The notes beneath the pieces are model-generated. The model saw only the letters and a list, made by a program, of their open reading frames with translations, was not told the DNA's origin and ran no database searches. A program made the translations under genes and the position numbers. From assembly GCA_002167825.1 (NCBI GenBank), contig NHBS01000051.1, positions 8,741-13,889 on the forward strand: 5,149 bases of DNA, written 5' to 3'. This DNA is from Pelagibacteraceae bacterium TMED13. GTDB taxonomy: Bacteria > Pseudomonadota > Alphaproteobacteria > Methylaequorales > Methylaequoraceae. Below, in pieces: positions 1-5,149 of the stretch. Positions within the stretch are counted from its first letter, which is position 1; each line of letters begins with the position of its first letter.

Positions 1-924
1 TAAGTTAGAAATTATCTGTAAAAATCCAGAATAGATAAGTGCGTTTAAAATTCCTCTTGTCTTTACTAAATATCCTCCAAAAAAAACTCCTAACATAGTC
101 ATCAGAACCCCAAAGATTTTACTAGCATTTGCTATATCAAGGTTAGAAAATCCAATCTTTACATAAAATGGGTTAGCCATCACACCGGCAACAACATCTC
201 CAAATTTAAAAAAGAAAATGAAACTTAAAATTAATATAATTTTTAAAAAATTATTCCTAAAAATAAATTCCTTAAAAGGTTCCAAAATACTTTTATTATG
301 ATTGTAAATTTTACTAGATTTTCTTGTATTAATTAAAAAAAGCACGAAAATGACGATAATTATTATAAATATTGAAAGTGAAAGAAATACCTCAAACCAA
401 GTCATTATTTCTTTTAAATAAAGTGTGCCAGCACCTGAAATTATACCACCAAATCTATAACCTAACTGTGTCATAGCCACACCCGCACCCTGTGATTCTT
501 CATCCAAGATCTCTATTCTAAATGCATCAATTACGATATCCTGACTAGCTGAGAAAAAAGATATTAATAGTGCAATAATTGCTATTGTAAGTAAGTCGTT
601 ATTTGGATCTAAATAGCCAAGAAATAATAAACAGGGTACAAGAAAAAATTGAATTAATAGTAACCAGGATTTTCTATGTCCGAGATAATTATTTATGAAA
701 AAGACGTTATATTTGTCTAAAAATGGTGACCAGAGAAATTTTATACTCCAAGGAATTGATGTTAACGCAAATAATCCAATAGTTGAGATATCAATGTTTT
801 CTCTTGTTAACCATATAAATAATGTCGAAAGAATTAGATATAAAGGTATTCCACTAAGAATCCCCATTAAAAAGATTGAAATGAGTTTTTTGGATAAATA
901 AAATTTTAGTATATTAATCTTCAT
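1..924 (-). CDS. ampG: AmpG-family muropeptide permease (MFS), 3' part cut by window edge
   Basis: The reverse strand reads open from an ATG at 924-922 to base 1, giving 308 residues with no stop, so the C-terminal part lies outside the window (E. coli AmpG has about 490 residues). AmpG is an inner-membrane MFS permease that imports anhydro-muropeptides for peptidoglycan recycling. Seen in order: a hydrophobic first helix with SGIP (24-27), KFLWSPFLDKY (62-72), a cytoplasmic LGHRKSW loop (81-87), the family block SASQDIVIDAFRIE (125-138), then GAG (146-148) and LGYRFGG (154-160). Several further hydrophobic helices follow, with FKFGDVVAG at 239-247. This order matches AmpG rather than a generic MFS protein. 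No Shine-Dalgarno sequence precedes the ATG. It is transcribed divergently from the small secreted-protein gene. The substrate is inferred from family membership; alphaproteobacterial relatives of this PAT family are not all proven muropeptide carriers. Confidence 0.88.
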   Translation of the reverse strand, partial: MKINILKFYLSKKLISIFLMGILSGIPLYLILSTLFIWLTRENIDISTIGLFALTSIPWSIKFLWSPFLDKYNVFFINNYLGHRKSWLLLIQFFLVPCLLFLGYLDPNNDLLTIAIIALLISFFSASQDIVIDAFRIEILDEESQGAGVAMTQLGYRFGGIISGAGTLYLKEIMTWFEVFLSLSIFIIIIVIFVLFLINTRKSSKIYNHNKSILEPFKEFIFRNNFLKIILILSFIFFFKFGDVVAGVMANPFYVKIGFSNLDIANASKIFGVLMTMLGVFFGGYLVKTRGILNALIYSGFLQIISNL

Positions 925-965
925 TAAACATTGTATTTTTGTATTTTTTAACAATAATATATAAT
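925..965. promoter_or_regulatory. Short divergent spacer between ampG and the secreted-protein gene
   Basis: These 41 bases of nearly pure A/T separate the two divergent starts and must hold or overlap both promoters. On the minus strand, TATATT/TATTAT-like hexamers around 955-963 lie about 35 bases before the ampG ATG and could be its -10. On plus, a perfect TATAAT at 960-965 touches the ATG at 966, too close to drive an mRNA that contains this start. No firm -35 element is visible, and AT richness makes chance matches likely. Confidence 0.3.
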
Positions 966-1355
966 ATGTTTTTTAACTCTATAAAATTTTTAATAGTCTT
1001 TACATTTATATTTGTTACTAATACTTCAAAATCTGAAGAAATCCCTAATTTAAAAGGTACCTGGATCGGAAAAAATAATACTCTTTCGAATCAAAGAGGT
1101 TTCAGAACCTGGGAAAAGAAAGTTGAAATTTTAGAACAGAAGGATCGTCGATTCAAAGGCACATTTTCCTATACCGATGGTACTAAAGATTTCTTTGGGA
1201 TAATACACCCTGATAATGTAACTTTCACGTGGGTAGCAGCTAACAGTAGAGGCTATAATATAGGAAAAATATTAGAAAAAAATAGGATAAGCGCGTGTTA
1301 TGTTGAATCAGGTATTGACGCAACTGCAGGTTGTGCTGATCTAACAAGAAAATAA
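966..1355 (+). CDS. Small secreted (periplasmic) protein of unknown function
   Basis: A 129-residue protein that I cannot assign to a named family. The N-terminus looks like a Sec signal peptide: Lys at position 7, a hydrophobic core at about 8-18 (FLIVFTFIFV), and a polar stretch ending SKS-EE, so cleavage near residue 23 is plausible. The mature part of about 105 residues is rich in predicted beta strands (GTWIGK 31-36, a KKVEILEQ strand at 51-58, RRFKGTFSY 61-69, NVTFTWVAA 84-92). This suggests a small beta-barrel or lipocalin-like fold, which is inference. Two cysteines, C111 and C123, could form a periplasmic disulfide. The frame also opens at a TTG at 939, but the ATG at 966 gives a cleaner signal peptide. 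There is no Shine-Dalgarno sequence. The gene stops 2 bp from the convergent mlaF-like gene, leaving no room for a terminator between them. Confidence 0.72.
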   Translation: MFFNSIKFLIVFTFIFVTNTSKSEEIPNLKGTWIGKNNTLSNQRGFRTWEKKVEILEQKDRRFKGTFSYTDGTKDFFGIIHPDNVTFTWVAANSRGYNIGKILEKNRISACYVESGIDATAGCADLTRK

Positions 1356-1357
1356 AC

Positions 1358-2077
1358 TTACACTTTACAAAATAATTCCTCCATCAGTTTTGTAGGTTTT
1401 TTCTTGGCCAAAGCAGAACTTCCTTTCCAGTGGACTCTTTTGTTATCTAAAATAACAACTCTTTTGAAATACTTTAAGGCTCCTTTCATGTCCGATGTAA
1501 CAGCTAAAATAGTAACTTGACTAAGAATGCTCAAATCATTGATAATTTTAAAAATTAAGTTTGATTTTATGGGATCCAACCCAGCAGTTGGTTCATCTAA
1601 AATCAAAAACTTAGGGTTGTGTGAAATTGCCCTAGCAATAGCAACTCGTTTTCGCATGCCTCCAGATAGTTCATTAGGAAATAAAAAAGCATCATTAGTT
1701 GAAAGTCCTACACTTTTGAGTATTTTTTTTGATCTAAGTATTAAATTTTTATTTTCCTCATTCCCTAAGCTTTGAAACATTATATTTTGCCATACACTCA
1801 AACTATCGAAAAGTGCGTCTTTTTGGAAAACTACACCAAACAGATTATTAGTCATTGACTCATCAGTTTTATTAACCGAACTCTGATTTATCAAAACCTT
1901 GCCTCTATTGACATGAGTTATGCCTAATATAGATTTTAGCAATGTAGTCTTGCCCGACGCGCCTCTCCCAATAATACATGTAGGTAACCCTTGTTTTACT
2001 TCAAATGAAACATTAGATAGAACGTTGGTATCTTCAAAAGACACAGAAATATTTTTTAAAACAATTTCATTTTTCAT
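1358..2077 (-). CDS. mlaF: MlaF-like ABC transporter ATP-binding protein
   Basis: A 239-residue ABC ATPase, full length for MlaF, the cytoplasmic ATPase of the Mla/Ttg2 system that moves phospholipids between inner and outer membranes. Visible motifs: Walker A GRGASGKT (37-44), Q-loop Q85 in VVFQKDALFDSLSVWQNI, signature LSGGMRKRVAIARA (137-150), Walker B FLILDEP (157-163) and D-loop AGLD (165-168). The ALFDSLSVWQN and GGMRKRVAIARA blocks are what point to MlaF rather than another ABC subfamily. The switch (H-loop) position reads VTSDM, with Ser195 where MlaF and most ABC ATPases have His. Walker A also departs from the common GxSGxGK form but keeps the GxxxxGKT core. No MlaE permease or MlaD substrate-binding gene is adjacent: both neighbours run on the other strand. 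Either the partners lie elsewhere or it serves another permease. The ATG at 2077 lies 26 bp from the divergent cobA start. Confidence 0.85.
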   Translation of the reverse strand: MKNEIVLKNISVSFEDTNVLSNVSFEVKQGLPTCIIGRGASGKTTLLKSILGITHVNRGKVLINQSSVNKTDESMTNNLFGVVFQKDALFDSLSVWQNIMFQSLGNEENKNLILRSKKILKSVGLSTNDAFLFPNELSGGMRKRVAIARAISHNPKFLILDEPTAGLDPIKSNLIFKIINDLSILSQVTILAVTSDMKGALKYFKRVVILDNKRVHWKGSSALAKKKPTKLMEELFCKV

Positions 2078-2103
2078 ACAAAAAAATGTAATTTAAACAT
2101 TAA
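2078..2103. promoter_or_regulatory. 26-bp divergent spacer between mlaF-like gene and cobA
   Basis: The two start codons are separated by only 26 bases of A/T-rich DNA. It holds a small inverted repeat, AATGT (2085-2089) and ACATT (2097-2101) with a 7-base spacer. Two complete promoters cannot fit here, so at least part of each must lie inside the opposite coding sequence, or the mRNAs have very short leaders. The repeat could be an operator, but an arm of five bases in such AT-rich DNA is weak evidence. Confidence 0.3.
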
Positions 2104-2838
2104 ATGAAATTCAATTATAGCGATAACATCATAAATTTTAAAGAAGGAACTGTAATTATTTCAGGGGGTGGTCCTGGAAACATAAAATTAGTAACTATCA
2201 AAACTATTCTTGCTCTAAAATCTGCCGATGTAATAATTTATGATTCTTTAATTAATAAGTCATTATTAAAATATTGTAAAAAAAAAGTAAAATTGATTTT
2301 CGCAGGTAAAACCTCAACTAACCGAGCATGTTCTCAAGAGGATATTAATGAGTGGTTAGTAAAATATGCTAAAATGAATAAAAAAGTACTACGACTTAAA
2401 GGTGGAGATGTTAGTTTTTTTAGTAGAGGTAGTCAGGAGATAAATTTTTTAAAAAAAAATAAGATTAAGTTTAAAGTATTTACCGGAATAACCTCAGCAC
2501 AAGCAGCTTTAAAAGAAAACAATAAAAAAGAGGTGGATACTAAACTTTGTTTAAACCTTATTACAGGTCATAAGCAAATAAAGAATTTTAGTAGAAAAAT
2601 TGATTATAATTACTTGGTTAATACAGGTGGTAAGATTTTAGTGTATATGGGTATAAGTCAGATTGAAAACATAAAAAACAATCTAATCAAAAATGGGATG
2701 AAAAAAAATACCAAAATTTCAATAATAACAAACGCAACTTTAGAAAACCAGGTAATTTATAATACAAAGTTAAAGGATGTTACAGATTTTGTAAATGATA
2801 ATGAAGTCAAACCACCTTCAATAATAATCATTAATTAA
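2104..2838 (+). CDS. cobA: Uroporphyrinogen-III C-methyltransferase (SUMT), divergent
   Basis: A 244-residue SUMT-family protein. SUMT uses S-adenosylmethionine to methylate uroporphyrinogen III at C2 and C7, giving precorrin-2 for siroheme or cobalamin. Seen: the N-terminal nucleotide loop GGGPGN (21-26), ADVIIYDSLI (41-50), GK (68-69) followed by QEDIN (77-81), VLRLKGGD (95-102), GITSA (128-132), TGH (154-156) and VYMG (180-183). Several usually strict positions differ: GGDPFIFGRG reads GGDVSFFSRG, and the AGIPLTHR block after GITSA is replaced by a Lys/Asn-rich stretch (about 136-146) about two residues shorter. The chain also ends at PPSIIIIN, without the usual GEVV tail. The C-methyltransferase fold is clear; retained activity is less so. 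There is no precorrin-2 dehydrogenase domain or neighbour. It ends in tandem stops (TAATAA), 5 bp before lpxL, so the two are probably co-transcribed. No Shine-Dalgarno sequence is seen. Confidence 0.85.
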   Translation: MKFNYSDNIINFKEGTVIISGGGPGNIKLVTIKTILALKSADVIIYDSLINKSLLKYCKKKVKLIFAGKTSTNRACSQEDINEWLVKYAKMNKKVLRLKGGDVSFFSRGSQEINFLKKNKIKFKVFTGITSAQAALKENNKKEVDTKLCLNLITGHKQIKNFSRKIDYNYLVNTGGKILVYMGISQIENIKNNLIKNGMKKNTKISIITNATLENQVIYNTKLKDVTDFVNDNEVKPPSIIIIN

Positions 2839-2843
2839 TAACT

Positions 2844-3707
2844 ATGAAATCGCTAAAACATTTTATTGAATATATCTTTGTAATAATATTTTATAATACT
2901 TTTAGAATCTTAGGATTTAAAATTTCTTCGTTCATTACCGGAAAAATATTTACAATATACGGTTATTTTTCTGAAAGAACACCAGTAGCAATTTATAATA
3001 TTGGAGAGGTAATTAAGGGATTAAATTATAAAGAGAGAAGGAAAATTATTTTTAAAATGTGGGAGAATTTTGGAAGAGTCGTTGGTGAATATCCAAATCT
3101 AGATAGAATTCGCGTAATTAACAATGATAGAATTAAAATAATAAATATCAGAAATTTATTAAATCCCTTAAAAAATAATAAAAATTGTTTATTTTTCTCT
3201 GCCCATCTTGGAAATTGGGAATTAACATCACATGCTCTTACAGAAAATGGATTTAATATAAATTTTATTTATAGAGCTCCTAACAATAAATACGTAGACG
3301 ATTTACTAAGAAAAATAAGGTTTCGCTATGGCGTTGGATTAATTAAAAAAGGACCTGAAGGCGCAAGAGAATGTATAAAAGTTTTATCAAATAATGGAGG
3401 GAATATTGGGATGCTAATTGATCAAAAAATGAATGACGGAATATCAACCAAGTTCTTTAACAAAAATGTTATGACGCCCTCAGCCATTGCAAAATTTGCA
3501 TTGAAATTTAAATGCCCAATAATACCGGCATTTTGCATTAGAGAATACGGTACAAATTTTAGAATTGAATATTTAGAACCAATTAGCTATGAGAAAATTA
3601 AAAGTCTATCTTCAGAAGAAAAAATCATGAATCATTTAAATAAAATAGTTGAAATATGGATTAGAAAGTATCCAGATCAGTGGATTTGGATCCATAATCG
3701 TTGGTAA
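2844..3707 (+). CDS. lpxL: LpxL/HtrB-family lipid A biosynthesis acyltransferase
   Basis: A 287-residue member of the lysophospholipid/lipid A acyltransferase family, close to the roughly 306 residues of E. coli LpxL. These inner-membrane enzymes add a secondary acyl chain from acyl-ACP to Kdo2-lipid IVA on the cytoplasmic face. Seen: a hydrophobic N-terminal anchor (about 7-40); the catalytic HX4(D/E) motif HLGNWE with H121 and E126; IYRAPNN (142-148), where R144 is the usual conserved Arg; GMLIDQK (189-195); the FFNKNVMTPSA block (204-214); PIIPAF (225-230); and the typical C-terminus YPDQWIWIHNRW (276-287). Motifs are intact, so activity is likely. LpxL cannot be told from LpxM/LpxP from sequence alone; I use lpxL for the family. 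It follows cobA by 5 bp. Its last 47 bp are antisense to the 3' end of the ELM1-family gene. No Shine-Dalgarno sequence precedes the ATG. Confidence 0.9.
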   Translation: MKSLKHFIEYIFVIIFYNTFRILGFKISSFITGKIFTIYGYFSERTPVAIYNIGEVIKGLNYKERRKIIFKMWENFGRVVGEYPNLDRIRVINNDRIKIINIRNLLNPLKNNKNCLFFSAHLGNWELTSHALTENGFNINFIYRAPNNKYVDDLLRKIRFRYGVGLIKKGPEGARECIKVLSNNGGNIGMLIDQKMNDGISTKFFNKNVMTPSAIAKFALKFKCPIIPAFCIREYGTNFRIEYLEPISYEKIKSLSSEEKIMNHLNKIVEIWIRKYPDQWIWIHNRW

Positions 3708-4620
3708 AGTTTCTCATAATGAGGTTAGCTACTCGATTTACTTCATTCAAAGATTTGTAGGAGGGTTTTTCAAATTCACCTTGAAAAATTCTTACGTATT
3801 TCTCTTTTATTAAAAATTCACTAAATTCTTTAAGTTTACTTTTTATATTTTTTAGCTCAATTATATAGATAGATTTGCCCGTATTTAAAACATCTGAAAT
3901 CATACCAACAGAATCTTGTGTAACAATAAAGAAGTTAGATAATTCTAATAACTCTGAATAGGGATTTACATTGCCTTGAGGATAGCAAATATGAGAGCTA
4001 TATTTATTCTTAATTATATATTTTTTTATTTTTTCAGGTGTCCTTCTTGAAAAACAATAATTAATTATATATTTATTTTTTAGATCATTCAGAATCCTCA
4101 AGCACCCCTCTATATCCTGAATAGAAAGATGAGAACTTTTACCAGAACCTCCTATTAAAAACGAAATAATATTTTTTCTTTTTTGATATTTTACCTTTTT
4201 TAAAAGATTTGTTTTCTTAGATAATGCTCCGACTGTAAAAATTGTATTTTCATAGATTCTCATTTTTTTATGATCATGGTAGGGAATAATTATTTTTGTA
4301 AACCCACCTCTTCTAAAATATGGATCTAAAATATGATAGTTTTTTGTATAGTTTTTTTTTGAAAAAAATAAATTATATGGAGCTGCTGTTCTCCCGCATG
4401 AAAGTATCAGGTTATAATCCTTATATTTAGTGCTCCTGAAAAGACTAATAAAATTTAAAACAAGAAAAATTAGTGCATTTGGAAGATAGTGAAAAAAATT
4501 TTTTTTAATAATTAAATAATCACACTTTATTTTTTTCTTTTTCCTAAGCTCGCTTAATAAGGTTTCACATTGATTTTTACTGCTGATTTTCTCATCATAT
4601 ATAATGAATGCATCTATCAT
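3661..4620 (-). CDS. ELM1 (DUF1022) family protein, GT-B-like, possible glycosyltransferase
   Basis: A 319-residue protein of the family annotated as 'mitochondrial fission ELM1', common in Alphaproteobacteria and in plants. Its bacterial role is not established; the fold resembles GT-B glycosyltransferases. Family motifs in order: NQ near the N-terminus (16-17), SCGRTAAP (74-81), IIPYHDHKK (111-119), FTVGAL (128-133), a glycine-rich LIGGSGK loop (155-161), SRRTP (191-195), NPYSELLELSNFFIVTQDSVGMISD (219-243) and TGKSIYI (247-253). The last blocks resemble the nucleotide-sugar-binding half of GT-B enzymes. A hydrophobic stretch at about 46-60 may contact the membrane. The start overlaps the upstream PAP2 stop (ATGA, 4617-4620), so translation is probably coupled; a purine-rich AAAAAGAAAAAA tract precedes the ATG. 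Residues 306-319 are encoded wholly inside the antisense of lpxL and look like an extension beyond the conserved domain. It may act on an envelope lipid, judging by its neighbours. Confidence 0.82.
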   Translation of the reverse strand: MIDAFIIYDEKISSKNQCETLLSELRKKKKIKCDYLIIKKNFFHYLPNALIFLVLNFISLFRSTKYKDYNLILSCGRTAAPYNLFFSKKNYTKNYHILDPYFRRGGFTKIIIPYHDHKKMRIYENTIFTVGALSKKTNLLKKVKYQKRKNIISFLIGGSGKSSHLSIQDIEGCLRILNDLKNKYIINYCFSRRTPEKIKKYIIKNKYSSHICYPQGNVNPYSELLELSNFFIVTQDSVGMISDVLNTGKSIYIIELKNIKSKLKEFSEFLIKEKYVRIFQGEFEKPSYKSLNEVNRVANLIMRNFTNDYGSKSTDLDTF

Positions 4621-5149
4621 TTTTTTCTTTTTCTATTTTTAAGAATAATATAAATGAAGTACTTGTATAAGTAGGCCAGATAGATCATAAAGAAATAAGC
4701 ATATATATTATCACTAAAAAAATGTCCTCCCATTGAAAGTCTACAAAAAAAAACAAGTAATCCTAAAATATAGTTGCACAGTATGAACATATGATTTCTT
4801 AAAATTAATGAACCAAACATCAAAGAAAAAGCACCGGAAGTTTCTCCACTAATCCAGGAGCAATTTTTATAACATTGATCAGATTTAATAAAAGGTTGAG
4901 AGTAATTTTTCTCCCCCCCAAATTCAATTATATAAGCTGGTCTAGCTCTACCCCATGTATCTTTAAAGTAAAGATTAGCAATCAATCCGCACCCAATTAT
5001 TGGACCAATAACAAATCCCAGCAATGCCATTCTAAACCTTAAATTATATTTTATTTTAGATTTTTTAGACTTTTCTAAAGAAATTAAAATTAAAAAGAAT
5101 AGACAAAATACTGGAATTAAAATCATTAAAATTTTAAGAATACTTCTCA
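4617..5149 (-). CDS. PAP2-family membrane phosphatase, N-terminus probably beyond window edge
   Basis: An integral membrane phosphatase of the PAP2 superfamily, which removes phosphate from lipid substrates such as phosphatidic acid, undecaprenyl-PP or, in LpxE/LpxF, lipid A. Numbering from the ATG at 5126, motif 1 is KDTWGRARP (55-63, K-X6-RP) and motif 3 is RLSMGGHFFSD (129-139), with nucleophile His135 and Asp139. Motif 2 reads SGETSGAF (93-100), where classical PAP2 enzymes have PSGH; I recall SGEAS-type motifs in alphaproteobacterial homologues, so this is probably a subfamily trait. C85 and C89 lie on the likely periplasmic loop. Hydrophobic segments lie at about 1-16, 33-51, 102-128 and 141-162, with a basic C-terminus. 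The frame stays open upstream of 5126 to base 5149, and the chain is short for the family (about 169 residues against roughly 200-240), so the true start is likely at or beyond the edge. Its TGA overlaps the ELM1 ATG. Confidence 0.82.
   Translation of the reverse strand, partial: RSILKILMILIPVFCLFFLILISLEKSKKSKIKYNLRFRMALLGFVIGPIIGCGLIANLYFKDTWGRARPAYIIEFGGEKNYSQPFIKSDQCYKNCSWISGETSGAFSLMFGSLILRNHMFILCNYILGLLVFFCRLSMGGHFFSDNIYAYFFMIYLAYLYKYFIYIILKNRKRKK

Noticed and set aside
695..901. Open frame of 68 codons on plus
   Set aside because: It lies wholly antisense to the start of ampG, whose frame has clear family motifs; the plus-strand product has no recognisable features.
939..965. TTG start giving a secreted protein nine residues longer
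   Set aside because: It adds hydrophobic, uncharged residues before an already complete signal peptide, has no Shine-Dalgarno sequence, and leaves only 14 bp to the ampG start. The ATG at 966 is better.
960..965. Perfect TATAAT hexamer as a promoter for the secreted protein
   Set aside because: It abuts the ATG, so transcription would begin inside the gene. Such hexamers are expected by chance in AT-rich DNA.
1340..1375. Bidirectional terminator between the convergent secreted-protein and mlaF-like genes
   Set aside because: Only 2 bp separate the stops, and no GC-containing hairpin with a U-tract is visible around them.
1527..1775. Open frame of 82 codons on plus
   Set aside because: It is antisense to the signature and Walker B region of the MlaF-like ATPase, and it is a shadow of that conserved coding sequence.
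3685..3694. TGGATCCA palindrome near the lpxL/ELM1 junction as a terminator stem
   Set aside because: It has no loop and no following T-run on either strand, and it lies in the conserved lpxL C-terminal codons.
1..5149. CRISPR array, transposon ends, tRNA or rRNA genes
   Set aside because: No regularly spaced repeats, transposase frames, terminal inverted repeats or cloverleaf-like sequences were seen. Nearly all bases are accounted for by seven coding sequences.

Overview
The window is very AT-rich DNA packed with genes. It most likely comes from a streamlined marine alphaproteobacterium of SAR11 (Pelagibacterales) type. That placement rests on base composition, near-zero spacers, the lack of clear Shine-Dalgarno sequences, and a gene set typical of Alphaproteobacteria: an ELM1/DUF1022 protein, a PAP2 phosphatase with an SGE-type second motif, AmpG and an MlaF-like ATPase. 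It is an inference; no rRNA or other marker gene is present. The standard bacterial code fits (TGA stops, TGG Trp).

Layout from left to right: the first 308 codons of an AmpG-family permease on the minus strand, running off the left edge (924 to 1); a small secreted protein on plus (966-1355); an MlaF-like ABC ATPase on minus (2077-1358), whose 3' end lies 2 bp from the secreted-protein gene; a divergent pair cobA-lpxL on plus (2104-3707); and a convergent minus-strand pair, a PAP2 phosphatase (open through the right edge) followed by an ELM1-family protein (4620-3661). The last two overlap by ATGA. The ELM1 gene also overlaps the 3' end of lpxL by 47 bp on opposite strands. No RNA genes, mobile elements, CRISPR arrays or convincing intrinsic terminators were seen, and no gene-free stretch exceeds about 45 bp.

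Functionally the window is mostly cell envelope: muropeptide uptake (AmpG), phospholipid transport (MlaF-like), lipid A acylation (LpxL), a membrane lipid or lipid A phosphatase (PAP2) and a GT-B-like ELM1 protein coupled to it. CobA (uroporphyrinogen III methyltransferase) is the exception. No clearly new system is visible. The best leads are the coupled PAP2-ELM1 pair facing lpxL, a strongly divergent CobA, an MlaF-like ATPase without the usual switch histidine, and an ELM1 tail that appears to be encoded antisense to the end of lpxL.
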